Counted from the stretch's first letter, positions 1 through 7,698 are shown. The stretch: 13,063 nt of DNA from Gordonia sp. (in: high G+C Gram-positive bacteria) (GCA_030152405.1 JASLJL010000310.1:1-13063); one strand, 5' to 3'. Made by a program: numbers and translations. Notes: generated by a model from the sequence alone, not told the origin.

Positions 1-1812
1 CTCGGAACCCCGGTCAAGACGCCGTTCCCGGCGATCCTCAACGTCAATCCGTACAACCGAGCCCTGCTCGACGGCATCGACCACGCGCTGCACGCTCCTG
101 TCATCGGCCGGACCGTTCGCACCGCGAGCTCCGCGATGACCCTGGAGTCAGGTGCTCTCGGCGGCGTCTCTCGCATGGCCCGTACGTTCGGATCGGGACT
201 GTGGGACGTGTTCGGGATCAACCGGAACCTCGTGCGCTCCGGGTACGTGCAGGTGATCGTCGACGTTCGAGGCACCGGTTCGTCGCACGGCAAGTGGGAG
301 ATCCTGTCGCCGCGCGAGCAGCAGGACTCCGTCGAGGTGATCGACTGGATCAGCAGACGATCATGGTGCGACGGCGCCGTGGGCATGACCGGCTGGTCGT
401 ACTCGGCGATCAACTCGTTGCAGGCCGCCAGTCTCCGACCGCCAGCCCTCAAAGCCGTGTTCGCCGTCGAGGGCAGCGAAGACGTGGTCCGCGACATCTA
501 CATCACCGGCGGGATGCCGTCCGCGTTCATCCCGCTGTGGCTCGCACTCGTGAACGGCCTCAAGTGGCTGCCCAACCCGGCGACCGGCATGGCCGACCTG
601 TTGCGCGGCGACGCCTACCGCTGGCTGCGGGACCGCGTGAAGTCGCCTGCGTCGGAGATGCCGTCGCTGATGTGGGGCTTCCTCACCGCCCGCGACGACC
701 GCATCTTCGACGACCCGTACTTCACCGAGCGGAATCCGGTCATCGAGGACATCGAGTGTCCGACGTTCACGATCGGCGGGTGGCACGACCTGTTCGGCCG
801 CAGCGCGACCCGCGTCTACCAGAAGCTGCAGATGGCGCCGGGCCGCAAGCAGATGCTCGTCGCCGACGGATACCATCTCGATCCCGGCTGCGACCACGGC
901 CGTGCACACCGCCCGCCGCGTCTGGACGTCCTCGAACGCGCGTGGTTCGACAAGTGGCTCAAGGGCATCGACAACAGCGTCGACGAGTACGGGCCGGTCA
1001 CGATGGAGCAGCAGGGCGGCGCGTGGTCGTGCGGCGACGGCTTTCCACGGGTCGAGGTGACGCCGCGTCGCCTCTTCCTCACCGAGGAGTCGTCGGGCAC
1101 CGCCGATCACGCTCGCCACGACGGTGGGCTCGCCACCGAGCCGGCCCGCCGCCGACGCGCCCTCCACATCCGTCCGGACCTGCGCGGGTTCCGGTCTCGC
1201 GATCTGGCGCAGGTCACCGCGGGCGCGGCTATCGCGCTCGGCGACGACTTCTCCGTCGACGCCCGCTATCAGGAGCACGGCGCGCTGTCGTTCACCAGCG
1301 ACGCGGTCTCGGAGTCCACCCAGGTGTCCGGGGAGATGAACCTCCGGCTCAACGTCGCCACCACCGCGCACGAGGGGATCTGGGCAGTCACCGTGAACGA
1401 CGTCGCTCCCGACGGCTCGTCCCGCATCTTGACTAACGGGGCGCTGACCGCGTCGAACCGCGCACTCGACCCGTCCCGCTCGACGTACACGCCGGACGGC
1501 GTGCTCCTGGACGCCGTCCACTACCTGTCCCGCGACCGCCGCCTGCCCGTGCCCGCCAACGAGCCGGTCCGCATCGACATCGACCTGGTGCCGACCGACG
1601 CGGTCCTCGAACCCGGCCACCGCCTGCGGGTGGACGTCTACGCGGCCAGCCTGCCTCGGTATCTGACGATCGTGCCGGACCTGATCAAGGCGCGGGGTCG
1701 TCGACAGCAGTTGGTGCTCGACCCGAACAAGCCCAGCTACCTCACGTTCCAGGCGGACGGCGAGCTTGGCGCGGATCCGGTGCCGGTCGTCAGCGCACTC
1801 CGGACTCGGTGA
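1..1812 (+). CDS. CocE/NonD family alpha/beta-hydrolase, 5' partial
   Basis: The reading frame is open from the first base, so the true start lies upstream; 603 codons plus TGA are present. The family (cocaine esterase, X-Pro dipeptidyl-peptidase S15-like) are serine hydrolases that cleave esters or acyl amides. Visible hallmarks are an RGTGSS strand-turn near residue 90, the nucleophile elbow GWSYS with the likely catalytic Ser at bases 397-399, and the acid motif GGWHD with Asp at 787-789. Candidate catalytic His residues lie in GYHLDPGCDHG around 868-900. A C-terminal beta-sandwich domain follows, containing GHRLRVDVYAASLPR (about 1615-1660). The elbow reads GxSxS rather than GxSxG. The gene converges with, and overlaps by 23 bp, the metallohydrolase gene on the other strand. 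The substrate cannot be read from the sequence. Family assignment is firm; specificity is unknown. Confidence 0.9.
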   Translation, partial: LGTPVKTPFPAILNVNPYNRALLDGIDHALHAPVIGRTVRTASSAMTLESGALGGVSRMARTFGSGLWDVFGINRNLVRSGYVQVIVDVRGTGSSHGKWEILSPREQQDSVEVIDWISRRSWCDGAVGMTGWSYSAINSLQAASLRPPALKAVFAVEGSEDVVRDIYITGGMPSAFIPLWLALVNGLKWLPNPATGMADLLRGDAYRWLRDRVKSPASEMPSLMWGFLTARDDRIFDDPYFTERNPVIEDIECPTFTIGGWHDLFGRSATRVYQKLQMAPGRKQMLVADGYHLDPGCDHGRAHRPPRLDVLERAWFDKWLKGIDNSVDEYGPVTMEQQGGAWSCGDGFPRVEVTPRRLFLTEESSGTADHARHDGGLATEPARRRRALHIRPDLRGFRSRDLAQVTAGAAIALGDDFSVDARYQEHGALSFTSDAVSESTQVSGEMNLRLNVATTAHEGIWAVTVNDVAPDGSSRILTNGALTASNRALDPSRSTYTPDGVLLDAVHYLSRDRRLPVPANEPVRIDIDLVPTDAVLEPGHRLRVDVYAASLPRYLTIVPDLIKARGRRQQLVLDPNKPSYLTFQADGELGADPVPVVSALRTR

Positions 1813-2278
1813 ACACCACTCGATAGACGAGGCCGACCTCGGGCCCGAGCACCAATCCGACGAGGTCGACGAGGGTGTCGACGAACGACGCCCCGTGCGT
1901 CTGTCCGTCGACGATCGGGTCGAGGTGATGCGCGAGTTCGTGCAGGACCACGAGTTCGCGGAGCGCCCAGGCGCCCTCCGCCGAGTCGGGCACCGCGATC
2001 ACCCGCTCGTTCGCCTCATAGTGCGCGGCACGGCCGCCTCGTCGTCGCCGGACACGAACCGGTGTCGTGGCCTCGGCGAAGCGCTCACGAACCGAGTCGA
2101 GGGCTAGCACGTCGTCGACGTACCTGGCGACCCCCTCGACGTCACCGAACTTCGCCTCCGCCGGGACGGTGAGCGTCGCGCCGGCGATCTGTACGGTGTG
2201 TGCTCCCCCGGCGCGTTCCATCAGTCGATGCGCGATCCGCTCCGCGTCGTAGACCTTCCCCCGATTCGCGTCGCGCAT
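1790..2278 (-). CDS. Putative HExxH metallohydrolase (Rv0185-like, TIGR04338-type)
   Basis: This small protein (162 aa) has a zinc-protease signature VLHELAHH (His113, Glu114, His117). A probable third ligand follows in HGASF (His128), spaced as in compact zincin-like domains. The size, HExxH position and C-terminal hydrophobic segment (about 133-156) match, from memory, the actinobacterial putative metallohydrolase family containing M. tuberculosis Rv0185. The upstream neighbour is a DUF2786 protein, as Rv0184 is beside Rv0185, which supports the assignment. The DUF2786 gene ends 57 bp upstream on the same strand, so the two are probably cotranscribed. The ATG at 2276-2278 follows a TAGGGT 6 nt upstream, which could also be a -10 box for a leaderless transcript. 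The 3' end overlaps the convergent hydrolase gene. The substrate is unknown, and no signal peptide is seen. Confidence 0.82.
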   Translation of the reverse strand: MRDANRGKVYDAERIAHRLMERAGGAHTVQIAGATLTVPAEAKFGDVEGVARYVDDVLALDSVRERFAEATTPVRVRRRRGGRAAHYEANERVIAVPDSAEGAWALRELVVLHELAHHLDPIVDGQTHGASFVDTLVDLVGLVLGPEVGLVYRVVFTESGVR

Positions 2279-2335
2279 CCGCTCACCCTACGTCCGCGTG
2301 CGAGAGGTCCGTCGATACGGGATCCTTCGACGCCG

Positions 2336-3148
2336 TCACTCGTCAAGCGCCGGCCGAGCCGGGCCGAGCCGTGCACGACGACCGGCGCGGTCGCCTGCCT
2401 GACGGGCGGCCGTGGAGTAACCGGACCGGGCCGAGGTGGGACGCCACGTGCCCCGCGCCTTCGTGGCGCCGGCGTAGAAGTCCTTCACCTCGAGCTCCTT
2501 GTTCCGCAACGCGACGGCAGTCGAACCGGAGCTTCCCGGACGGCCCGACTCCACTGCGAGCGCCTGGGCCCGCTCCTCGTCGCGCGCGTCCTGCAGGCGT
2601 CTGCCGATGCGTTCGGCGAACGCGGACTGGAAGTTGAGACGCGCGGTGATCGGCGACAGCGGCTTCTCCTCGACCACCCTGCGGCGGAAGTAGCCGGTCC
2701 CGACTGTCACCACCTGCCGAGCGGTCTCCGATTTGTATGAGCCGGACTTGAGGTACGCATCGCTCGCGGCGACCATCTGAATCACCAGCGAGGTGTACAG
2801 CGCCTCCGTGGCGTCGATGTCCGACTCGAAGCCGTAGGCGATCACGAACGTCGAGTTGGATGCGACGTCGCAGGTCAGATCGTTGGCCCGCGCGATCTGC
2901 ACGAACAGCTGAACATACGTCTTCAGACCTCGCTTGCCCGCCTCGCCGATGCCGATCTGTCGGGTGATCGGCACGGCCGCCGCTCGCGCCGCGGGGTCGT
3001 GGGCCCTGGCCAAGGCGAGGTCGATCGACGACGCCGTCGCCAGCCGCTGCGCCGCCGCCATGAACGCCTCGGCCTCATGCTCGTTGTCGGTGCCCTCCGC
3101 CTGCCGAAGCAGTCCCGCGATGCGGGTGAGCAGCTTGTCGTCTCGCAT
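2336..3148 (-). CDS. DUF2786 domain protein (Rv0184-like)
   Basis: This is a 270-aa protein of unknown function. Residues about 4-45 form the DUF2786 helical motif: KLLTRIAGLLRQAE, then EAEAFMAAAQRL. The region about 75-235 contains family-typical stretches such as the YGFESD, SYKSETARQ and LNFQSAFAERIGRRL blocks. The last 40 residues are Arg/Ala-rich and look disordered. The family is widespread in actinobacteria and also occurs in phages and plasmids; no biochemical role is established that I can name. It pairs with the downstream HExxH gene. No convincing Shine-Dalgarno precedes the ATG; instead TACCCT lies 7 nt upstream with TCGACG at -35 spacing, consistent with a leaderless mRNA. That would give this pair its own promoter separate from the acyltransferase operon ending 84 bp upstream. 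Confidence 0.82.
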   Translation of the reverse strand: MRDDKLLTRIAGLLRQAEGTDNEHEAEAFMAAAQRLATASSIDLALARAHDPAARAAAVPITRQIGIGEAGKRGLKTYVQLFVQIARANDLTCDVASNSTFVIAYGFESDIDATEALYTSLVIQMVAASDAYLKSGSYKSETARQVVTVGTGYFRRRVVEEKPLSPITARLNFQSAFAERIGRRLQDARDEERAQALAVESGRPGSSGSTAVALRNKELEVKDFYAGATKARGTWRPTSARSGYSTAARQAGDRAGRRARLGPARPALDE

Positions 3149-3155
3149 GCCCCAC

Positions 3156-3184
3156 AGGGTATCGACGGCGGTCCAGACCGTCGA
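3156..3184 (-). promoter_or_regulatory. Candidate promoter for the DUF2786-metallohydrolase pair
   Basis: Read on the minus strand, TCGACG (3179-3184) and TACCCT (3156-3161) are separated by 17 bp. The -10-like TANNNT box ends 7 nt before the ATG at 3148, so transcription would begin at or next to the start codon. Matches are partial (4 of 6 to TTGACA), so this is a candidate only. Confidence 0.4.
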
Positions 3185-3232
3185 TCGCTCTGTCCACAGG
3201 TCTGTCGCGCCGATCCCGGATGAGCACCTCGA

Positions 3233-4516
3233 TCAGCCCAACCACACCTCGCCCGCCAGCTTCCAGCGGTCGAGCTCATCGAGAACGAGACCGGTCAGAC
3301 TCGCGCGGTCGGGAATCGCGAGCGGGTCTAGACCCGCGAAACACAGGGTGACGACACCAGGTGTTCGGGCCGACCAGGCGCTGACCCCGCCTCCAGCGGA
3401 CACCAACTGCGCCCGCGACGCGCCGACCGTGGTGGAGCGCATCGCGACAGGCCCCGTCGTGGCTCCGCCGAGGGTGGCGAAGGAGGTCGGCAGGTCGCCG
3501 AGAGCCGACGCCAGGCAGAGCGGGGTCCCCGCACCCGCGGCTACCCGACGGATCACGGCATCCGGCAGCACCTGCGCGAGCACCACCGTCGAGGCGAATG
3601 GATCGGTGTGCCCCTCCCGTCTCACGTAGGCCTCCTTGCACGACCTCCGGAGGGGCGCGAGATCGTCGTACCTCGTCGCCGACACCGTCACCGCCGCGGT
3701 CGCCGCCGACGACGCGTTGGCGCGCTGATCATCGTCGCCGCGGGTCGACACCGGCAGACTGATCGACACCTCGTCGCCGAGGCCCACCCTCCCCGACTTC
3801 TCGAGCACCCCGAGAACGATGGCCACGAACAGCGTGTTCGGGGTGCCACCTGCACGCAGCGCCGCGGCGTCGAAGAGATCGGAATCGACGGTCACCGCGA
3901 TCGTGGGACTGACGAAGGGCTCATCCGCGGCCGCAGGACGTGGCTCTCGTACCGCCGTCGACCGCCGGGAGATCAGCAGATCGCGCGCGGCGGCCACCGC
4001 AGCCCGCGCCAGGCTCAGCGCATCGGCGACGGCCGGGCCCCCGTCGGAGACGATGGTGAGCGGACGGTTCCGGACCGCCTCGTCGACGGCTCGCAGAATC
4101 GCGCCGCCATCGGCGACCACGTGGGAGAACACGAGCGACACCAGTGTCCCGCCGTCGGCGGTCGGCGCCGAGACCAGGCGCCATGCCGGTCCGCGTGTGC
4201 TGTCGACCGGCTCGGCCAGGCGGGCTCGCGCCCATTCGCCGTCACCGTCCGGGGGGACCGGGCGATCGGACGTCTCGACGACACCGGCGTCGGGGGTGAA
4301 CCGCCAGCGATCGCGAGTCGGGCCGGCGGTTCGGACCACGAGCCTGGACAGCCGGCCCGCCCGCAGACCGGCGCCCACGCGGGTCACGACCCCGGCGTCG
4401 ACATCGGGGCCGAGACGCCACACCACCTGATTGACGACGGGCAGGTCGACGACGCGCTCCATCACGACGAACAGGTTGTCGTCGGCCGTGAGTCGTCCGG
4501 CGGAGACGGCGCTCAC
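3233..4516 (-). CDS. Condensation/acyltransferase-superfamily protein, third gene of the operon
   Basis: This 427-aa protein starts at a GTG (complement 4514-4516) that overlaps the TGA of the preceding gene as GTGA. The frame stays open far upstream, but that sequence is the shadow of the neighbouring gene. Residues 131-137 read SHVVADG, matching the HxxxDG active-site motif of CoA-dependent acyltransferases (His132, Asp136), with the first His of the HHxxxDG form replaced by Ser. The N-terminus (LTADDNLFVVMER) and a late SALGDLP segment (about 337-343) recall wax-ester-synthase and mycobacterial condensation-like proteins more than PapA1. No transmembrane segment is evident. The coupling implies it works with the two upstream acyltransferases; I infer a final acyl transfer, or a structural partner role. 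The acceptor is unknown. Superfamily assignment is fairly firm; subfamily is not. Confidence 0.8.
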   Translation of the reverse strand: MSAVSAGRLTADDNLFVVMERVVDLPVVNQVVWRLGPDVDAGVVTRVGAGLRAGRLSRLVVRTAGPTRDRWRFTPDAGVVETSDRPVPPDGDGEWARARLAEPVDSTRGPAWRLVSAPTADGGTLVSLVFSHVVADGGAILRAVDEAVRNRPLTIVSDGGPAVADALSLARAAVAAARDLLISRRSTAVREPRPAAADEPFVSPTIAVTVDSDLFDAAALRAGGTPNTLFVAIVLGVLEKSGRVGLGDEVSISLPVSTRGDDDQRANASSAATAAVTVSATRYDDLAPLRRSCKEAYVRREGHTDPFASTVVLAQVLPDAVIRRVAAGAGTPLCLASALGDLPTSFATLGGATTGPVAMRSTTVGASRAQLVSAGGGVSAWSARTPGVVTLCFAGLDPLAIPDRASLTGLVLDELDRWKLAGEVWLG

Positions 4517-5874
4517 GACACGTCCACCGAGCCCAGCACGTCGCCGAGGACGCCGAAGTACTTGGCGATCGAGCTCTCCGCGATCGGATTGTCGGGCCGC
4601 TGAGTGGCGGCGAACAGGCCGTCGTCTGTGCGGCTGATCCAGATGGACGCGTGATCGGTGACGCCCTCCCCGGTGAAGATCAGCGCCTCCCGAAGGCGGT
4701 CCGCCGCCGGGAACCACCGGAAGTCGAGGTACGAGACCATCTGCGGATTGGCGATCACAGACGGGTCGAGGACGCCCTTCCCGATGAGGACGGCGAGCGC
4801 ACCGTGCACCGGGTCGGCCGACATCTCCTTCGCCACCGCGAGACCACGCGCGGCGTGACCGAGCACCTCGGCCGGGTCGTCGCTGGGGACGTCGAACGCC
4901 ACCGGCACGAAGTTGATGTACCACCCCTGCGCCGCGAGATGATCCCCGGTGCGCGTGCTGAGAACCGTCGCCGTCAGGTAGCTCTCGCGTCCGACCAGCC
5001 GGCGCTCGGCGATGCCGAGCGCTGCGAAGACCAGCGCTGAGAGTCCGGCGCCCGACTCCTTGGCCCACGCCCCGAGCCGCTCAGTGTGCGCAGCGTCGGC
5101 GATCCGCACCTGATCTATCCGTACCGGATCGGGACGGCCGTCGATGATTCCGAGGTCGAGAGGGAACGGCGGAAGCGCCGGGTTCCGTCCTCCGAGAATC
5201 GACTCCCACCGCTGGACCGAGGCCGACTCGGCCGTCAGCGCCGCCGCGTCCGTGTACTCGGCGACGGTGTGCTCGAGGTGGCTCGCTCCGGGAACCGGCC
5301 GCGGTCCGTCGTCACCGTGGTACCGCGACAGGATCTCGGCGAGCCCGATCGCCTGCGAGCTGGCGTCGCCGAACGCATGATCGATGGCGAAATAGAAGTC
5401 GAACGAGTGGTCGTTCGCGACCGCCCCGAAGGCGACAGCCGGAAACACGTCGAACACCGCTGTCGCAGGCAGCCGATCGTGCACATGCTCAATCGTGTCG
5501 GTCCCGGCCGGCAGCAGATGTGGGATCAACTCGATGTCGTCGGCGTCGACGACGCCGCGGACCACGTCCTCGCCGTCGAAACGGAACGTCGACCGCCACC
5601 CGTCGTGATCGCGGAGGAACCCGTTCAGCGCCGTGGTCATCCGGTCCAGGTCGAGCACCCCGTCCACAGGGACGGTCGCACAGGTGAAAGCCCGGTGCTC
5701 ATCCCCCGCGGCTCGCTGCGCGCGGACCGCGACGATGTGATCACGCTGCAGAAACGACGGACCCACCGGATGCGCCCGCGCAGCTCGCCCCGCGGCGACC
5801 GTGGCCTCGGTCGGCACCCACTCGAACACCGTGCCGGTTCCGGGCCGCCATTCTCGTCCGGCAGCGATCCTCAC
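4513..5874 (-). CDS. PapA-like acyltransferase, second gene of the operon
   Basis: This 453-aa protein starts at a GTG (complement 5872-5874) inside a GTGA overlap with the previous gene's stop. No good Shine-Dalgarno precedes it, so translation probably depends on coupling. The N-terminal WRPGTGTVFEWVPT block, then RDHDGWRSTF (about 89-98), aligns by eye with mycobacterial polyketide-associated (Pap) acyltransferases such as PapA1. The active-site segment is AIDHAFGDAS: catalytic His166 and structural Asp170 are present, but the usual Gly after Asp is Ala. The conserved AAQGWYINFVPV stretch (about 314-325) follows, and RPDNPIAESS lies near the C-terminus. Length is normal for the family. Known Pap enzymes transfer acyl groups from CoA or a polyketide synthase to trehalose lipids or phthiocerol. 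The acceptor here is unknown. Confidence 0.85.
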   Translation of the reverse strand: MRIAAGREWRPGTGTVFEWVPTEATVAAGRAARAHPVGPSFLQRDHIVAVRAQRAAGDEHRAFTCATVPVDGVLDLDRMTTALNGFLRDHDGWRSTFRFDGEDVVRGVVDADDIELIPHLLPAGTDTIEHVHDRLPATAVFDVFPAVAFGAVANDHSFDFYFAIDHAFGDASSQAIGLAEILSRYHGDDGPRPVPGASHLEHTVAEYTDAAALTAESASVQRWESILGGRNPALPPFPLDLGIIDGRPDPVRIDQVRIADAAHTERLGAWAKESGAGLSALVFAALGIAERRLVGRESYLTATVLSTRTGDHLAAQGWYINFVPVAFDVPSDDPAEVLGHAARGLAVAKEMSADPVHGALAVLIGKGVLDPSVIANPQMVSYLDFRWFPAADRLREALIFTGEGVTDHASIWISRTDDGLFAATQRPDNPIAESSIAKYFGVLGDVLGSVDVS

Positions 5875-7274
5875 TGGATGATCCGCACGGGCTGAACGAG
5901 TGCGGCGTCGCCGGTCTCCACGACCTCGGTGAGGACAGCCGCGAACTCGGCGACGAAGGCGTGCACCGACGACGCCGCGACTTCGTTGTTCGGATAGCGC
6001 ATCGACAGGTTGAGCCCGCCGGCCGCACGGTTGATCCAGAGATACACCTCCGAGGCGCTGCGGACGCGGCTTCGAAGCGCACGCTCGTGTTCCGACCAGC
6101 TGTCCGAACCGGGGATCGCGCGGCCGTCGACAAACGAGACGACGAACTCCGGAGCACCGTTCACGTCGAGGATGCTCATCACTCGCGGCAGGGAGAACGG
6201 CACCACATCGCGGTTGGCGCGCACCGCCGTCGCCGTGCCCGCGATCGCCTCGCCGAACGATGCTGCCGTACCGATCGGGTCGTCGACGGGCATCACCCCG
6301 ACGAACCATCCCGCCGAGGCCGCGAACTCGGGCGCGTTACGGGTGTGCATCGGCATGACGAACCGCAGTCCGTCGGCGCCGAGCCTGCCGAGTGCGGTCT
6401 TGACGGCGGTCAGGAACCCGCTGGTCTGCGATCCGCCGAACCGTTTCGCCGCCGCGACGAACGCCTCGGTGGCGTCTGCGTCGAGGAGCCACCGGGACAG
6501 GCTGGCCTGGTAGTCGGGTGTCGAATCGTCGGCGGGACGGACCGGAAGCGGGAACGCAGGCAGGCGCCGGCCGGCGCCGAAGAAGTCGGCCCACCGCGCG
6601 ACCACCGGATGAGCGTGATCCAGGGCGTCGTCCACCGCGCGCTCGAACGCGCTGAAGTCGACATACGATCCGACCGGCGGCAGGAGCGGTGCGCGTCCCT
6701 GCACGCGCGCCCGATAGAGCTCGGTCAACTCGGCGATGGCGATGACCTGGGTGTAAGCGTCCATCACCGCGTGATCTGCGGCGAAGACCACCGTGAACCA
6801 TTCCGCGTGGTCGTCGGGTTCGACGGTGACGACTGCGAGGTGAGGCCACCGGACCGCCGAGACCACCTCGGCGAAGAAGGTCTCGATCCGGCTGCAGATC
6901 TCCGCGCTGCCACGTGGTTCCGGAGCGCGGCGGACCGTGACGGCGACCCCGTCGGCAGGCAGGGTGGCACGGACGAATCCGCGCCCGCCCGGTGCGGGGA
7001 CGGCCGTCGTGCGGTACGCCTCGTGTCGGGCGATCCATTCGGCGACGACCGCGCCGAACGCATCGGTGTCCAGCCGCTCGGTGACGCGGAAAGCAGTTCC
7101 GATCCACGAGCCGGCAGCGGCGTCCGGGTCTGCGCTCGCGCATGCCACGTGTGCCTCGTGATCGGTCGAGAGCGGACGCTGATCAGTCCGCCATGCACCG
7201 GTGTGCGCCGCGGGCACCCAGCCGATGGTCTGTCCGCCGTGCAGTGGATAGTCGGCGAGCTCGCTGTACTCCAT
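5871..7274 (-). CDS. PapA-like acyltransferase, first gene of the operon
   Basis: This 467-aa protein starts at the ATG 7272-7274, which has a clear GAGGGG ribosome-binding site 7 nt upstream. Its N-terminus (MEYSELADYPLHGGQTIGW) matches the usual Pap start. The frame extends 49 codons further upstream, but that stretch lacks family similarity. ARHEAYRTT (about 82-90), the active-site segment AADHAVMDAY (His168, Asp172), PVGSYVDF (about 200-207) and SAGWFVGVMPVDDP (about 320-333) are family features. As in the second gene, the Gly of HxxxDG is Ala. It shares its architecture with the second gene, suggesting an old duplication. As the promoter-proximal gene it carries the only strong ribosome-binding site of the operon. 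The role is inferred: transfer of an acyl chain to a sugar-lipid acceptor. Substrate and product are unknown. Confidence 0.87.
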   Translation of the reverse strand: MEYSELADYPLHGGQTIGWVPAAHTGAWRTDQRPLSTDHEAHVACASADPDAAAGSWIGTAFRVTERLDTDAFGAVVAEWIARHEAYRTTAVPAPGGRGFVRATLPADGVAVTVRRAPEPRGSAEICSRIETFFAEVVSAVRWPHLAVVTVEPDDHAEWFTVVFAADHAVMDAYTQVIAIAELTELYRARVQGRAPLLPPVGSYVDFSAFERAVDDALDHAHPVVARWADFFGAGRRLPAFPLPVRPADDSTPDYQASLSRWLLDADATEAFVAAAKRFGGSQTSGFLTAVKTALGRLGADGLRFVMPMHTRNAPEFAASAGWFVGVMPVDDPIGTAASFGEAIAGTATAVRANRDVVPFSLPRVMSILDVNGAPEFVVSFVDGRAIPGSDSWSEHERALRSRVRSASEVYLWINRAAGGLNLSMRYPNNEVAASSVHAFVAEFAAVLTEVVETGDAALVQPVRIIQ

Positions 7275-7281
7275 GTGTCGT

Positions 7282-7287
7282 CCCCTC
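7282..7287 (-). promoter_or_regulatory. Ribosome-binding site fixing the start of the first acyltransferase
   Basis: GAGGGG on the minus strand lies 7 nt before the ATG at 7274. It supports this start over in-frame upstream ATGs (for example the one at 7325), which lack both a comparable site and family-like sequence. Confidence 0.7.
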
Positions 7288-7300
7288 GTGACGTCTGACC

Positions 7301-7347
7301 CGAATTTCAATTCACGGATGCGCATGAATTCCCCCGACGGAAATTCG
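7301..7347. repeat. Nested inverted repeats (candidate operators)
   Basis: Two perfect AT-rich dyads lie within 27-73 bp upstream of the first acyltransferase ATG. CGAATTTC and GAAATTCG form 8-bp arms 31 bp apart. AATTCA and TGAATT form 6-bp arms 10 bp apart, the second nested inside the first. In high-GC DNA such AT-rich symmetry is unexpected by chance. It fits a repressor operator or a leader RNA fold. Confidence 0.45.
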
Positions 7348-7372
7348 TGTCTTCTCACGCGTCCTGAGAATG

Positions 7373-7402
7373 GATTTACTCCTCGCAGGAGCGGCGTTTC
7401 AA
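7373..7402 (-). promoter_or_regulatory. Weak candidate promoter of the acyltransferase operon
   Basis: On the minus strand TTGAAA (7397-7402) and TAAATC (7373-7378) are 18 bp apart. The spacer contains the palindrome CTCCT-GCG-AGGAG, which could be an operator. The -10 match is poor (3 of 6), so the true start may lie elsewhere in the region. Confidence 0.2.
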
Positions 7403-7698
7403 GGCTCGTGACAGGCATCATCAGTTCTCTGCCGAGGTACGCGAAATCACAATCAGCACACTCTGGAGTGCTCCTGTGGAATCACCGACTCACGAATCGG
7501 ACAGGGCTGTCACCGCAGCTAGGAGGGCCGGCGTGTGGGTTGATCGACCGACACGGCAGCAGCGCGAGATCGGCGCACGAGGCGTCGAATCCGACCAGCG
7601 GGCGCCGACCGCGCTCAGATGCCACATTCCGTTAACAAAGAATTATCGGGTGTGCGGAAGAAATGATCATCCGCAGCGGACCCCAGACGAACAGACAA

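Larger units (their letters stand above)
7275..7698. other. Intergenic region upstream of the acyltransferase operon
   Basis: About 420 bp without a convincing gene lie between the acyltransferase operon and the rplA terminator. Parts are clearly AT-richer than the flanks (7301-7380 and 7620-7670). It holds several inverted repeats: CGAATTTC (7301-7308) with GAAATTCG (7340-7347); AATTCA (7309-7314) with TGAATT (7325-7330); CTCCT-CGC-AGGAG (7379-7391); and CACTC-TG-GAGTG (7459-7470). A GATAAT-like element lies near 7641-7646 on the minus strand. The arrangement looks like a regulated promoter region with operators and a 5' leader. The short frames here have shadow-like composition. Confidence 0.55.

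Noticed and set aside
201..1620. Long alternative frames over the hydrolase gene (411 aa plus strand, 419 aa minus strand).
   Set aside because: They are Arg/His/Gly-rich shadow translations typical of high-GC DNA, while the hydrolase frame carries clear family motifs.
4517..5068. N-terminal extension of the third acyltransferase to 611 aa.
   Set aside because: The extra sequence is an Arg-rich shadow of the second acyltransferase; the GTGA overlap start gives a normal family length.
5875..6309. N-terminal extension of the second acyltransferase to 598 aa.
   Set aside because: It is a shadow of the first acyltransferase with no family similarity; the GTG at 5874 fits the overlap and the conserved N-terminus.
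5961..7298. 445-aa plus-strand frame opposite the first acyltransferase.
   Set aside because: Its composition is dominated by Arg, Asp and Gly without recognisable motifs; it is an antisense shadow.
7275..7421. Upstream start giving a 516-aa first acyltransferase.
   Set aside because: The ATG at 7274 has the good ribosome-binding site and the family N-terminus; the extension covers the inverted repeats of the regulatory region.
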